Assembly: GCF_036320965.1 (NCBI RefSeq)
Contig: NC_092225.1
Span: 30,687,443-30,751,442 of the forward strand
Direction: 5' to 3'
Length of the DNA: 64,000 bases
DNA from: Panulirus ornatus
Lineage: Eukaryota > Arthropoda > Malacostraca > Decapoda > Palinuridae
In this document: positions 11,701 to 22,200 of the stretch, piece by piece
Layout: each line of letters opens with the position of its first letter
Numbering within the stretch: the stretch's first letter is position 1
The notes under the pieces: model-generated
The model's input: only the letters and a program-made list of their open reading frames with translations
The model's database searches: none
What the model was told of the DNA's origin: nothing
Position numbers and translations under genes: made by a program

Positions 11701-12510
11701 AACCAGATTTGGAAAGGAAACTTTTTAGATTTTCATTTTTCTGACTAGTTTCCTTTATCATAAGTAAAGCTATGGATGGATGTGCTTTAGTACTTGTAGA
11801 ATTAGTACCCACAGCCCCTTGTGTGAAGCTGATCATTAGTTAAATTTTGTAGGACAGTTTATGTGGTTATAAAAAGCAGTTTTTATGGAGGTACTTTTAT
11901 TTGCCTTCTGGCAGAGGAGACTTGTAGGGCAAATATACTTGTCACCCATATACTTCTGTCGTGCTGTTCTAAGGCCAGCAACTTTATATTGGTTAGTCAG
12001 TATTCTTGTTGTAAGTTCAACTTTTAGGCATATCTTGTGTTTATTTTTTCAAATGCTGTGCTTGGCTAGCCTATGAAAAAAGGGTTTTAGGAGGAGTTCA
12101 GAGTTACAGGGGTAGTTGTGTTATCTTTTTCACGAGCCCAGTTTCACTTAACTTCACATATATTACATGCACATACCTTTCTGGCCACCTATGTAAGAGT
12201 GCAGATATTCTTTCTAACCCAAATTGAGTTTTGCTCTTAAAGATGTTGTTTGCACAGTTTGTATTCACTCACATTTATGTTGATTCACTTAAAACATGTA
12301 GTAACTAAGCCATCCTTTCTTCATCTCTCATTTCAGTTAGCATCCGCAGTAATAAAAAATGAATACTGTTGGATTAAATCGCTACCTAAGGAAACAAGAG
12401 ATCAGAGGTTGGTCAACATGTGCCAGGGCATCTGGATCAAGTTGCGTCATGAACTCAGGTTATACCGAATAAGAATAAGAGGGCAGGGCATCTCTCCTGG
12501 AATAATCTAA
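7051..12510 (+). CDS. Three-exon gene, F58A4.6-like uncharacterised protein (346 aa)
   Basis: Exons 7051-7185, 10041-10772 and 12337-12510 join in phase 0 into 346 residues. The first part ([32 protein letters not shown]) is hydrophobic and beta-rich; the middle is basic and low in motifs; the C-terminal third ([69 protein letters not shown]) reads as antiparallel helices like a TPR-type solenoid. I recall this end as typical of metazoan proteins named 'uncharacterized protein F58A4.6', with no known function; that recollection needs a search. Exons 2 and 3 are well supported. Exon 1 rests on phase and a GTGGGT donor. Neighbour Snx27 converges from the other strand; no functional link is implied. 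Confidence 0.8.
8287..8698 (+). mobile_element. LINE 3' UTR fragment B (long-UTR type)
   Basis: About 410 bases of LINE 3' UTR only, from CCTGGACATGGAAAGGG to GACAGCGACAAAGTATAATA, with an internal (AT)n at 8510-8560. It is the reverse complement of the 3' UTR of copy C, which begins 60 bases downstream. Confidence 0.88.
8699..8759. repeat. (AT)n microsatellite between two LINE tails
   Basis: Pure AT repeat separating the plus-strand tail of copy B from the minus-strand tail of copy C. Confidence 0.98.
8760..9887 (-). mobile_element. RTE-like LINE, 5'-truncated copy C (long 3' UTR)
   Basis: Minus-strand tail GCTTTGTCGCTG at 8774 onward, about 430 bases of long-form 3' UTR, then the RT C-terminus ([20 protein letters not shown] to [11 protein letters not shown]). 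A one-base loss near 9700 shifts the frame between AKILEP and MKNVWKSRT. Truncated 5' at about 9887. Lies in intron 1 of the plus-strand gene, antisense to it. Confidence 0.9.
10041..10772 (+). CDS. F58A4.6-like gene, coding exon 2
   Basis: A 732-base exon, 244 codons with no stop. Acceptor TTTCTCCCAACAG before GTTCCC; donor GTAAGT after TTTAAG. Codons are AT-rich, in keeping with its surroundings. Contains most of the protein, including the helical ALGDYD ... [15 protein letters not shown] stretch. Confidence 0.87.
11080..11113. repeat. 34-bp near-perfect palindrome
   Basis: GACTAACCACATATGCT followed directly by AGCATGTGTGGTTAGTC; one mismatch in 17 pairs. Function unknown. Confidence 0.9.
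11189..11290 (+). repeat. 51-bp unit duplicated in tandem
   Basis: Two adjacent 51-bp copies starting GTACATTATATT and ending GTGACATGA, differing at a few bases. Confidence 0.95.
12337..12510 (+). CDS. F58A4.6-like gene, coding exon 3 and stop
   Basis: Acceptor CTCATTTCAG then TTAGCATCC. It encodes 57 residues ending in [10 protein letters not shown] and TAA at 12508-12510. The [16 protein letters not shown] segment continues the helical repeat of exon 2. Confidence 0.8.
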   Translation, partial: LASAVIKNEYCWIKSLPKETRDQRLVNMCQGIWIKLRHELRLYRIRIRGQGISPGII

Positions 12511-12832
12511 AGTTCACCATACGTAGGTATCTATTGAAATGCTGTAGATTTATGTGATACTTATCACACTATATTCAAAATTTTTCATTTCTATTCCTAT
12601 ACTTGTTAAATAACACTTTATACTTACTGTGTGACCTTAATGCCTGTTTATTAGCTTTCAGCCTGGTATGATTTTGATACTTTCAGATAGTTTTTAGCTT
12701 TAGAATGGGAGCACTTGGTACCAAATGAGTGTTTAGATGGCAGACTTGACTGCTCAGGATCTGTAGTGTAATGCCTCCCCCCAGTCAAGTTTTCAGTATG
12801 TATGGGTGATTTACATGCTCTGTTATCTAAGG

Positions 12833-12838
12833 AATAAA
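12833..12838 (+). terminator. Candidate poly(A) signal of the F58A4.6-like gene
   Basis: AATAAA about 320 bases after the stop codon on the same strand, just before a decayed LINE fragment begins. Confidence 0.4.
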
Positions 12839-12889
12839 TGAAAATGATCAGGAAAGAGTAAAAGCACGATTTGCTGTCACCAAGAGTAT

Positions 12890-13480
12890 ATGAGGGTGTT
12901 ACAGGCATTGATGGATCTTAAATAGTTTGGGTGAAAGGGAAGCTTGGAATTATGATGTATGGGTATGTGTATATGCACCTGTACAGAAGACTGGGTGAGG
13001 TAAGCATGAAATGAAGCATTTCTGGAAAAATTTGAAAGACTAAATAGGTCTGAGACATAAAAGGTGGTTGTAATAGGTGATAAGAATGGAAAGATGGGAT
13101 GTGATGAAATAAGTGAGATAGTTGCCTGCAGTAAATGAGAATGGAAGTCATATTGTGGATGTGTGTGCTGGGAGGCTTTTATTTCTTTCAAACACCTTTT
13201 TCAGCTCAAGATGATCCATACATGTATGTGGATGAGAAATAATGGAAGAGAATAACAGTTTTGATTGAATATGTGGCATTGGATCAAAGGTTGACAAAAT
13301 TTTTGCTGGATATTAGAGTTGTGGTAGGATTCTTTGGAGATTCGGACCATTTTGCAGTTCCTGTGGAGGTAAGGGTCAGGGAGAAGTGTAGGTATGGGGT
13401 AAGGAAGAATGGAGAGGTAAAAGTGTTGGATGAATCAGAAAGTTCATTAATGCAAGAAGTAGTATGAAAGAGGAGTAACA
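12890..13480 (+). pseudogene. Decayed LINE endonuclease region (second RTE-like family)
   Basis: Weak but ordered remnants of an APE endonuclease: VVVIGDKNGKMG (GDLNAKVG-like) near 13060, a VDVCAGRLLFLSNTFFQ-like segment near 13150-13205, then IEYVALDQRLTKFLLDIRVV and SDHFAVPVEVRVREK (SDH motif) at 13264-13390. Diverged from the main LINE copies, so older or from a sister family. Confidence 0.7.
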
Positions 13481-13777
13481 GAAAATGATGAAAGTGCAGT
13501 AAATGTATCCATGGGATGCAGTCATGTGAATGAGTGGTTATGCAACACGGAAATTACCAGAATCATTGTTCATGTGTCTGCACTGGAAAGAAGTACTTGC
13601 TGTATTATGCTTTATCTAACTTTAGCAGGTGAAAAAAATTATTTAGTTTGTAAATTTGGATAATTTTTGTACTATCAGCTTTGTAGTGTCTTCCACTTCA
13701 TACTTCTTTCATACTCTTGTTACCTTTGATTAGCAATGACCCAACATTACAGGTGCCCACTATTTACATATATTTTT

Positions 13778-13790
13778 TCAAATGAACTTT
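13778..13790. repeat. Target-site duplication of LINE copy D, tail side
   Basis: TCAAATGAACTTT, identical to 14795-14807 at the other end of the insertion. Confidence 0.9.
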
Positions 13791-14794
13791 TTTTTTTTTT
13801 TATTATACTTTGTCGCTGTCTCCCGCGTTTGCGAGGTAGCGCAAGGAAACAGACGAAAGAAATGGCCCAAACCCCCCCCCCCATACACATGTATATACAT
13901 ACGTCCACACACGCATATATACATACCTACACAGCTTTCCATGGTTTACCCCAGACGCTTCACATGCCCTGCTTCAATCCACTGACAGCACGTCAACCCC
14001 GGTATACCACATCGCTCCAATTCACTCTATTCCTTGCCCTCCTTTCACCCTCCTGCATGTTCAGGCCCCGATCACACAAAATCTTTTTCACTCCATCTTT
14101 CCACCTCCAATTTGGTCTCCCTCTTCTCCTCGTTCCCTCCACCTCCGACACATATATCCTCTTGGTCAATCTTTCCTCACTCATTCTCTCCATGTGCCCA
14201 AACCACTTCAAAACACCCTCTTCTGCTCTCTCAACCACGCTCTTTTTATTTCCACACATCTCTCTTACCCTTACGTTACTCACTTGATCAAACCACCTCA
14301 CACCACACATTGTCCTCAAACATCTCATTTCCAGCACCTCCATCCTCCTGCGCACAACTCTATCCATAGCCCATGCCTCGCAACCATACAACATTGTTGG
14401 AACCACTATTCCTTCAAACATACCCATTTTTGCTTTCCGAGATAATGTTCTCGACTTCCACACATTCTTCAAGGCCCCCAGAATTTTCGCCCCCTCCCCC
14501 ACCCTATGATCCACTTCCACTTCCATGGTTCCATCCGCTGCCAGATCCACTCCCAGATATCTAAAACACTTCACTTCCTCCAGTTTTTCTCCATTCAAAC
14601 TCACCTCCCAATTGACTTGACCCTCAACCCTACTGTACCTAATAACCTTGCTCTTATTCACATTTACTCTTAACTTTCTTCTTCCACACACTTTACCAAA
14701 CTCAGTCACCAGCTTCTGCAGTTTCTCACATGAATCAGCCACCAGCGCTGTATCATCAGCGAACAACAACTGACTCACTTCCCAAGCTCTCTCA
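13791..14794 (-). mobile_element. RTE-like LINE, 5'-truncated copy D
   Basis: Minus-strand copy with its poly(A) tail at 13791-13802. It encodes RT from the catalytic [10 protein letters not shown] through [11 protein letters not shown] as one open frame of about 255 residues, with the short form of the 3' UTR. Cut off 5' at the [11 protein letters not shown] region. A perfect 13-bp target-site duplication flanks it, showing a target-primed insertion. Only the fragment's length, not a frameshift, disables it. Confidence 0.95.
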
Positions 14795-14807
14795 TCAAAT
14801 GAACTTT
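14795..14807. repeat. Target-site duplication of LINE copy D, truncated side
   Basis: Second copy of TCAAATGAACTTT. Confidence 0.9.
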
Positions 14808-15429
14808 ATTCCCTAATAATCAGCAGTTTACCACCTCCATGAAGTGCACCTTTATTTTTGACATACCTTTATGCACCTATTCACAGCTTCCCAAAGGAGC
14901 TTGCTGGTATCATTATTTACCAAACTCCTGCTTTGTGTGTCTTTATCTCTGACGCCTGTTCCAACTCCCTCAGTGGGGATGGGCCATGGCAATATTGTCT
15001 TCATAACTTGTGAAATCCAGTGCTGCTGTTTATCCTTTAGTGCTTCACCCTTAAGAGGCCACTGGCAGAGGGCAACTCTTTCACAGTGTTTGCAGAGGTT
15101 CCTACTGACTACTACTGTCTAATCCTCGTACCTACCTCGTAATTTAATATGAACCATAATTTTTTTTTATTATCTATCTTTAACCTAACAAGATGTCATT
15201 TCTGGATTCTTCCACAACCTTTTCTTACAGCTTCTACAGATGTATTGTTTAGCTTCCATATCACTTTGGCTTCATTTTGCATAATTTTTTCTTAAACATC
15301 TCATGCAACTTTACAGTTGCTTCATTCCTCAGCCTCAAAATTTAATTGTTACTGGTTTTCCATTGCAGGATTATCTACAGGAAATTCATGAAATGCATCA
15401 CTTTTCAAAGGAACCTTGAATGCTAAAAA
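14808..15429. other. Unassigned sequence
   Basis: No gene recognised. A splice acceptor-like TTTTCCATTGCAG ends at 15369 and is followed by 51 bases that could be a short alternative last exon of the plus-strand gene; unproven. Confidence 0.3.
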
Positions 15430-15508
15430 TATGAGTGCAATTGATTGAACCCATTCCTAAAAACAGTAAGTCTAAAGGTGTTAGATGCCTAAGGTACTAT
15501 GTATATAA

Positions 15509-15514
15509 TTTATT
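15509..15514 (-). terminator. Candidate Snx27 poly(A) signal, distal
   Basis: AATAAA on the minus strand near the edge of the long stretch with no young repeats that follows the Snx27 stop. If used, the 3' UTR would be about 3.7 kb. Inference only. Confidence 0.25.
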
Positions 15515-18500
15515 CCAAGTAGAAATTTTTTATCATTGTGATACACACAATTAACTGCGGATACAGATATAACCTTGTAATGGTATTTCATTGTCAAATT
15601 CCAAAGATCAGTGGAGACTAATATAGAACAATATATTTGTCTTCAAAAAGGAACATACAAACTACATTATATATATATACAGTGTGAATGTAGATGATTT
15701 AATAGGTACATAGTACCCTGCATTATAAATATGGCATGTAGATATATACATCAAATGTATGCATGCATCTGAATATAATAATGTGCTGCTATGTAAATCA
15801 GCATAAATAGTGTCTTATCAAAAACATTCAAGACAAAATACACATGTTCAATAAAAGATTGCTCCATTATTACAAGTAAAACCAAGGAAAAATGTTAAAA
15901 AAATACAATGGCATTCATTTTTCATTTGAAAATTGCTTTAATTTAGATGGAATAAACCAAAGTTGAATATTTTGTTCCTCTCTGAAAACTGTAAAAATCT
16001 GTAAATTCAAAGCTACAATTATTTCATATCTTTGGTAAATGTCTCACCCAGTGTTACAAGAGCTTGAACATGTACGTTAAACTGAGAGAGAGTTTAAGTC
16101 ACGACAGCTATGCAAAGAAAGTTGCACCAATAAAAAACACTATGCCTCATACACATTCGTGTGACAGGTGATTACAGAGGTTTTACTTTCATCAGAATAG
16201 AAAAATACAAGATTTAAAACTAAGGCTTTTTCTGTTGACATCTAATACCAACACCATCCTGTTAGCATTTGATACCAACAAATTCTATGGCACAGCTCTT
16301 CCACTACAGTTCAGTGCTAAGCTTGATTAAAAGTGAACATTACCACAAACACGGGACTGAAAGAAGTCAGTGATGCTGATTAAATGCTTCTAATAGAAGA
16401 GGCCAAAAGAGAATGACGAAAAGATACATGGTATCACAGTATCACACACTATGTTGTATGGCTTCATTTATTTCTGGCACTGTAAAAGTATACTGATAAT
16501 AGAGTTTATGATAAAGCCCTAAACATCATTAGAAAATGCATTCACAATCTTTGGATAAATATACTATCATCTTACATCAAATAAAATATTAAAATCCCTA
16601 AAACATTAACACTGCTAATCAGGAAATAATAAGCCTAGTTATGTAAATATCCAACAGACTAGCTTAAAAAAAATATGTGGAATAATACAGTGGAATGTCC
16701 ATAAAATTAAAAAACTAATTGAAAATGCTGCAATCAAATGAATTTTAAGAATATATTGACAGATATGTTATACTGATTGTTCAATTTGTCTTTCACACAA
16801 AATTCTACTTAGTAATATTTCCTGCTCTTGTAGCAGGATGTTTGCTGTTTGACTATAACATGATACAGGCTTTTCAAGCACTTCCTATTTCAACAATAAA
16901 AACAGTGCAAATGTTGATTTCTACTGACAATACTGTGTAACTTCGATATAAAAATATGCTATTCTTCACCACAAGCTTGCCATAAAGATTTATCACGGAT
17001 TTTTGTATATAATGACATTATTGCTAAAAACAAAGATTTCAAACAGGAAAAATCATGTCAAGATCAACACGTCAATACCTTATGGTGATTCACCAGCAAA
17101 ACTATATGCTAAAGTACTGATATGTTTTAAAGAAAATGTGGAGATATTTGGAAAAAAAATCAAAGGCATGGGCTGTCTCATTACATATGAGGTGTATTAG
17201 TTTTGCCAATAATGATTCCATCCAAAGCCTATATTCTAAGTTCTTGATTTACTATTACAAAAAAATGCAGAAATAAATTTTCATTGAGAGATTACAAACT
17301 ATCACTAAAAAATGTCACTGCTATCAGGTTATGGGATAAATGGGTTCTGGATGGTTGCAATTCTTAATTATTTTAACAATAAAAATGAATTTCAGTACAG
17401 AAAAATATTTCCTTTTGTAATGAAAAATTTACATAAGATATCCATAAGTGTCTTTATACATAGCTAAGAAACATTTAATGTAGTGGCTGGCATAACAATT
17501 TTCTAAAACATTTCTAATATATAAATAACATTACGTCCCCATTCTATCTGTATACTCATAACGCTACAAATATCCTTCTATGCAGAAATTAATGAATGGT
17601 CTTTGAATACACCTTACTACAACTTTTAAACACTTCACATTAATTACACGTCATTTACATGCCTTAAACTCCTGAAACTAGGTTCCTGCCATCAGAGTAT
17701 AACACATGATAAGCAGTGGAACCACGACTGATAATTTTACACAAACACCATCTGTTATCTCTGTATGGCATAAATAAATGGTACAGTGGTTTAAAAAACT
17801 AATGATTCATTTTAATGGGGTAGAATGAATCACAGTATTTTGAGGAAAAATAAATTATTAATATTTACACCTATAAAACTAGATTACTTTACACCAAACA
17901 TTTCAATTTAACTTGGAGAGCAATAAACCTTAAGTACTTCTCCTTATTCACTTTAAGTAGAAGAATTTACAAGAGTCAAAAGTAAAGACAAAACTTGGAA
18001 TCAAAAGAGGAACACATGGAGTTGGAGCAAATGACTCATGAGTCTCAGGTGGAGAAATGGTTGGTGGTGAAGGTATTATATTAAGTGATCGTAAAAGTCA
18101 ATGGATCAGTGTACAAGAGTACATGGGATAAAACAAGAAGTTAAGACTCCAGAATGGATCAAGAATAAGAGAATATGTTTAATCAACTGGAGGAAGACTT
18201 ATACTACTATGACCTACAACCCAAGGGAAAGTCATAAAAACTATTGGTGTGCTGCTTGTATGTCTCATGTGCCAGTAACCGAGGGACCCCAGATCAATAA
18301 TAAGTATGTTTTAAGTGATTTACGTTGCTGTCCTGAAGTTCAGCATGTCGTGCTTTACAGATATAGTGTTACACCAAATATTGATGAAATACTGTCATGC
18401 TTGTCAAATAACCCAGTCCCCTAAGGAGAGTTAGTCTCCAATTTACCTGCTTTGAAATTCCCCAGAATTCTATCTGACTTTGGTTATGTTAGTGATATCA

Positions 18501-18880
18501 TGGACCCCATACTGGGATGGTACAAACTATTTGGAATGTAATACTTGAACAAACATAGAGCCCCTGAAATGTTTTGGTTAAGTAAAATGAATGGAAATGT
18601 TAAAAATTACTAAAACTATGCATTTATGGTTCAAAAACACTTCTAATTAAATGGAAATGGTAAATGAGCAAATGTGAAAAGTAACTATGGGTGGGTGAGA
18701 AGTGAAGTGTAGAAACCACAATGTTTACATAAATTCCAGCACACAACATCCAGCTGCAATACAGGAAAAGGCATCCCAGTTCTAGAAACAAAGAGAGACT
18801 TGAACAAAGACCTACAAGCAGTCCATATCTTTGCCACACAAAAATCTATATTCCAGGTTATATTTCTCCAATGCCAAAAT

Positions 18881-18886
18881 TTTATT
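18881..18886 (-). terminator. Candidate Snx27 poly(A) signal, proximal
   Basis: AATAAA on the minus strand about 310 bases beyond the Snx27 stop. It is a candidate only; the hexamer is common in AT-rich DNA. Confidence 0.3.
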
Positions 18887-19191
18887 TTTTGATATGTAAA
18901 ATGCATTTGTTTTTTCAACCAGTCAAATTACTCCTACCCATGACATTTAAATGTTCCAATGCAATTCCTTGTCCAGTCTTAGTTTTTCCTCTCAATCCCT
19001 GCTCATCTACATATGCTACCATTCTTTAAGGTTTTGGCCAAGTTGCACTGAAATGTCTGATTCTAGTTTTCTGTACGCAGGTTTTCAAATCACTTCATAT
19101 CATACTAGATTTTAAGATGTCCTTATGTGCCTGTACATTTCCATTCTTACATATCTCATATACCTTCTATGTTGCTATGACTTCTAGCTCC

Positions 19192-19248
19192 CTACGTCCA
19201 CTGATGCTCTTCTTGAATGCGACGGAAACATTCCTCCATGAAATGATA
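19192..19248 (-). CDS. Snx27: Snx27 coding exon 10 (C-terminus)
   Basis: A short last coding exon: acceptor TATATTCCAG, then [18 protein letters not shown] and stop TAG at 19194-19192. It aligns with the FNYMHECFERVF helix that ends the vertebrate protein, then stops about 15-20 residues sooner. Far too short for ORF calling. Found from phase and homology. Confidence 0.88.
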   Translation of the reverse strand, partial: YHFMEECFRRIQEEHQWT

Positions 19249-22200
19249 CTGGAATATATCAGAAATATATTAACTAACTGAACTGTACTCTAAATTCAGG
19301 CACTGTTCCAGTTGTGAAATACAGTGCTATATGTTTGATGTTGCTACTATGGTGTTTGGTTGTTATGACGTGATTGTGAGTTTATCTGCATACATAAGGA
19401 AGACTCTGAAAAGTGTTGGAGAAAGAACTGCTGCCAGGGGAACTCCACTTTAGTTTTATTGTATCTGAGGTGAAGCCACTGCAAGTGACTGGCATGGTGG
19501 CTAGGCAATGAAGCTGACTAACCACTTCTTGTCATTTTTGTCGAGGGTGGTGTCATGTATTTTTAGTTTAGGGATGTGGTGGGAAACAATATCAAATGTT
19601 TTGTTGATTCCTATTGCTACTAGTACTATGCACAAGGAAGGAGGTTGGGTGAATCCATCTAGGATAGGTTGTGTGAGCTCAGTTTGCAGTGTGGTGATAG
19701 CGTTAGGTGTGAAACCATGCTCTGTGGGTTGATGTCGTGGATTTTTTTTTTTTTTCAAAGTTTGGACAGTAAGGACATAAGTGATACAGGATAACAGGAG
19801 GAGTTGGGTGGTTTGCAGGGTTTTAGGATTGGTATTATGCTCGCATGTTTACTTATGTTAAGGCCATTGTTGTGCAAACCAGAGTAACTGAAATCAAATG
19901 GAAAAGGGCCATAGGGTTTCCTGGCCTCATCCACTCTCTAGATGTCAAGTATAATGATATAATCTCTATGGAAAGATGGCTTTTGATGGCAATGACTCAC
20001 CAAGACGAAAATGCCTACATGTCATGGAGAAGTTTAAATGACTATGATGTCCCAGGTATAAATGGTTCTTTTTTTTTTCAATATTTTAAATACTGCTAAA
20101 ATTCACAAGCTTAAGACTGAAAGAGTTAATTTACTTTGCAAAAAAAAAGTTTTTGCAATCATCTAGGTCTCTACACATCAGAACATCAAATTGGAATTTT
20201 ATTTTTTCTTTGCAAGTCGAATCAGATTAGAATACACTAAGGTGAGTTAGTTTAGTTAATTGTTGAAAGAATTCAGAAAAAATTATTATGGTGCAAATCA
20301 TTAACCATTTGCAGAACCACTACTACAAACTCTTGGTCAATTACTATGAGATTGTTCTTCCTATGTATAAATAGCAAGTCTTGACATCATATCCCTTTGT
20401 CAAACATTCTCCTTGTGTAAGACTGTTCTTTAATTAATCAAAAGTAAGTTTTCTTCCCTATAAAAAAAGATTGATTTTTATATTTATGTCTGGAATGGGG
20501 TACTCCATAAATGAGAAAAGGATAACCATAATAACTTACATAAGGTGTGAATATTTTAACCCATCTTATTAGTTCTTCTGTCTGCCTGTACAGAAAACAA
20601 AAAGCCATTGCTTCATCATCCACCTCAAACTTCTCGACTGTTGACCATGCAAAGTCAATTACTTGGGTCTGAAAAATATATGTCAGATTGTTTTGAGCAG
20701 TCAAAATTTCATCAGCAGTCTTACTGTCTAAAAAGTACAATTAAAGCATTAGATAATTTACTAATAGAGGAAAAAAAAGTCATCAGAGCAAACATCTCAT
20801 TCACTGTTGATTCTAAGAAACACATTTTGTTAAAAGAATGGTAGAAAGAAATCCAAATGAATGAAAATCAAAAGTGTGAGATAATGTACAAAACACAAAG
20901 CATTTTTCAAACACGAAGAAAAGCTACTGGCAACAGACCATTTTTTTAGGCCGTGAAATGTAACTGAAATAGTTAAATACAGCAACAGCAGCTAACCAGA
21001 GAGGAACTCCAGGCAGTATAGCTACCCTCGATTTTTTTTTTCTTTTTTTTTAGATTTTGGGGTTTACAGCTCATGAAAGTTTATTAGATACAAGTAAGGT
21101 GGAGGAGGAGGTAAAATGCGAAAGGGGGTCCCCTGAATGAAATACATTTTGGATATTTTGTGCCAAGTTTTTGGGGTTTAATACGATTTGGAAGAGGAAA
21201 TTTCCCTGGTTCAAATAGAATGCCCTAGAGTGCTGTCAACTTTACTAATCAATTCATTTTTAAATCTGGTCTTAAATTACTATAGCAATTTATTATTATA
21301 TCTGTTCTATTTAAGAACATCTGAAAATTAAAAGAGTAAGTGACAAACACACATGAAGTGAGAAAGTGTAGGTACAAATTACTGTATTAAAGTGCAGCTG
21401 TGACTGAATAAAAGGGGTAAAGGTTTAGTTGTATTCATAAGGCATTAATCAGTGTTAGCTGAAGATTTAAATTCTCCTCAGACTTACAGCTATTCTGCAC
21501 CAATATTACTGTAATCTGAATCACTTTACTTAGCACTGCTTGAAATCTGGAATGGACTTAAATACAGAAATGTATCAAGATCCCTCAGTTAAGGCTAGAG
21601 CCGCAAGAATGGTAGAAATGGCAGGATGGCTGGATATGTAGCAAACTCATGTCAGAGATAACAGTTGTTTGCACTAGATGTCTGCCAAAAGACTAGCCGT
21701 TACCTTAGTAATAAACCCATATTAACCAGTTTACCAGCCACTGGTCATCGTGGGTTATCAAATAAATGATGATGTACACTAGAAGCTCAACCTACAAAAT
21801 CTGTACTTATGAATGAGCTCTAACACATACTATTTAATTTATAATTCAACATACCATCACTCATATTTATGAACTGAAGAACTACTTAAATGTGCATTTT
21901 TTCATTAGATGTTGCTTAACGTGATGTTTTATCAACTATACCTACTTCAGAATAAATGAGTTCCATTATTACTGTGAGGTATAGGGTATTTATTTAAATT
22001 TTATGTAAATTATCACCATTTTATATTTTTTGACATGGACAATTCAATTCATGAATTTATAACTCAAGTTGGGAACATCTAGCAGTATGAAGAAATACAT
22101 TAGAGAAATTACTTCATGTGAAAAAGAAGTGTGCAAAAAGGTGTGAAATAGTATTTATAATGTCTTGGTGCCCAATTAACTGTGAGAGATGCACTACCCT

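Larger units (their letters stand above)
10773..12336 (+). other. Intron 2 of the F58A4.6-like gene
   Basis: No element copy recognised. It holds a near-perfect palindrome at 11080-11113 and a 51-bp tandem duplication at 11189-11290. Confidence 0.65.
15430..19191 (-). other. Repeat-poor AT-rich block, possible Snx27 3' UTR
   Basis: About 3.7 kb with no microsatellite longer than about 14 bases and no recognisable LINE or SINE, in contrast to the rest of the window. No convincing coding region: the longest plus-strand frame (18101-18424) lacks a recognisable motif. It sits directly 3' of Snx27 and has AATAAA signals at both ends, so a long 3' UTR is plausible. Confidence 0.35.

Noticed and set aside
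18101..18424. 107-codon plus-strand frame downstream of Snx27
   Set aside because: No recognisable motif, no splice context; lies in the likely 3' UTR.
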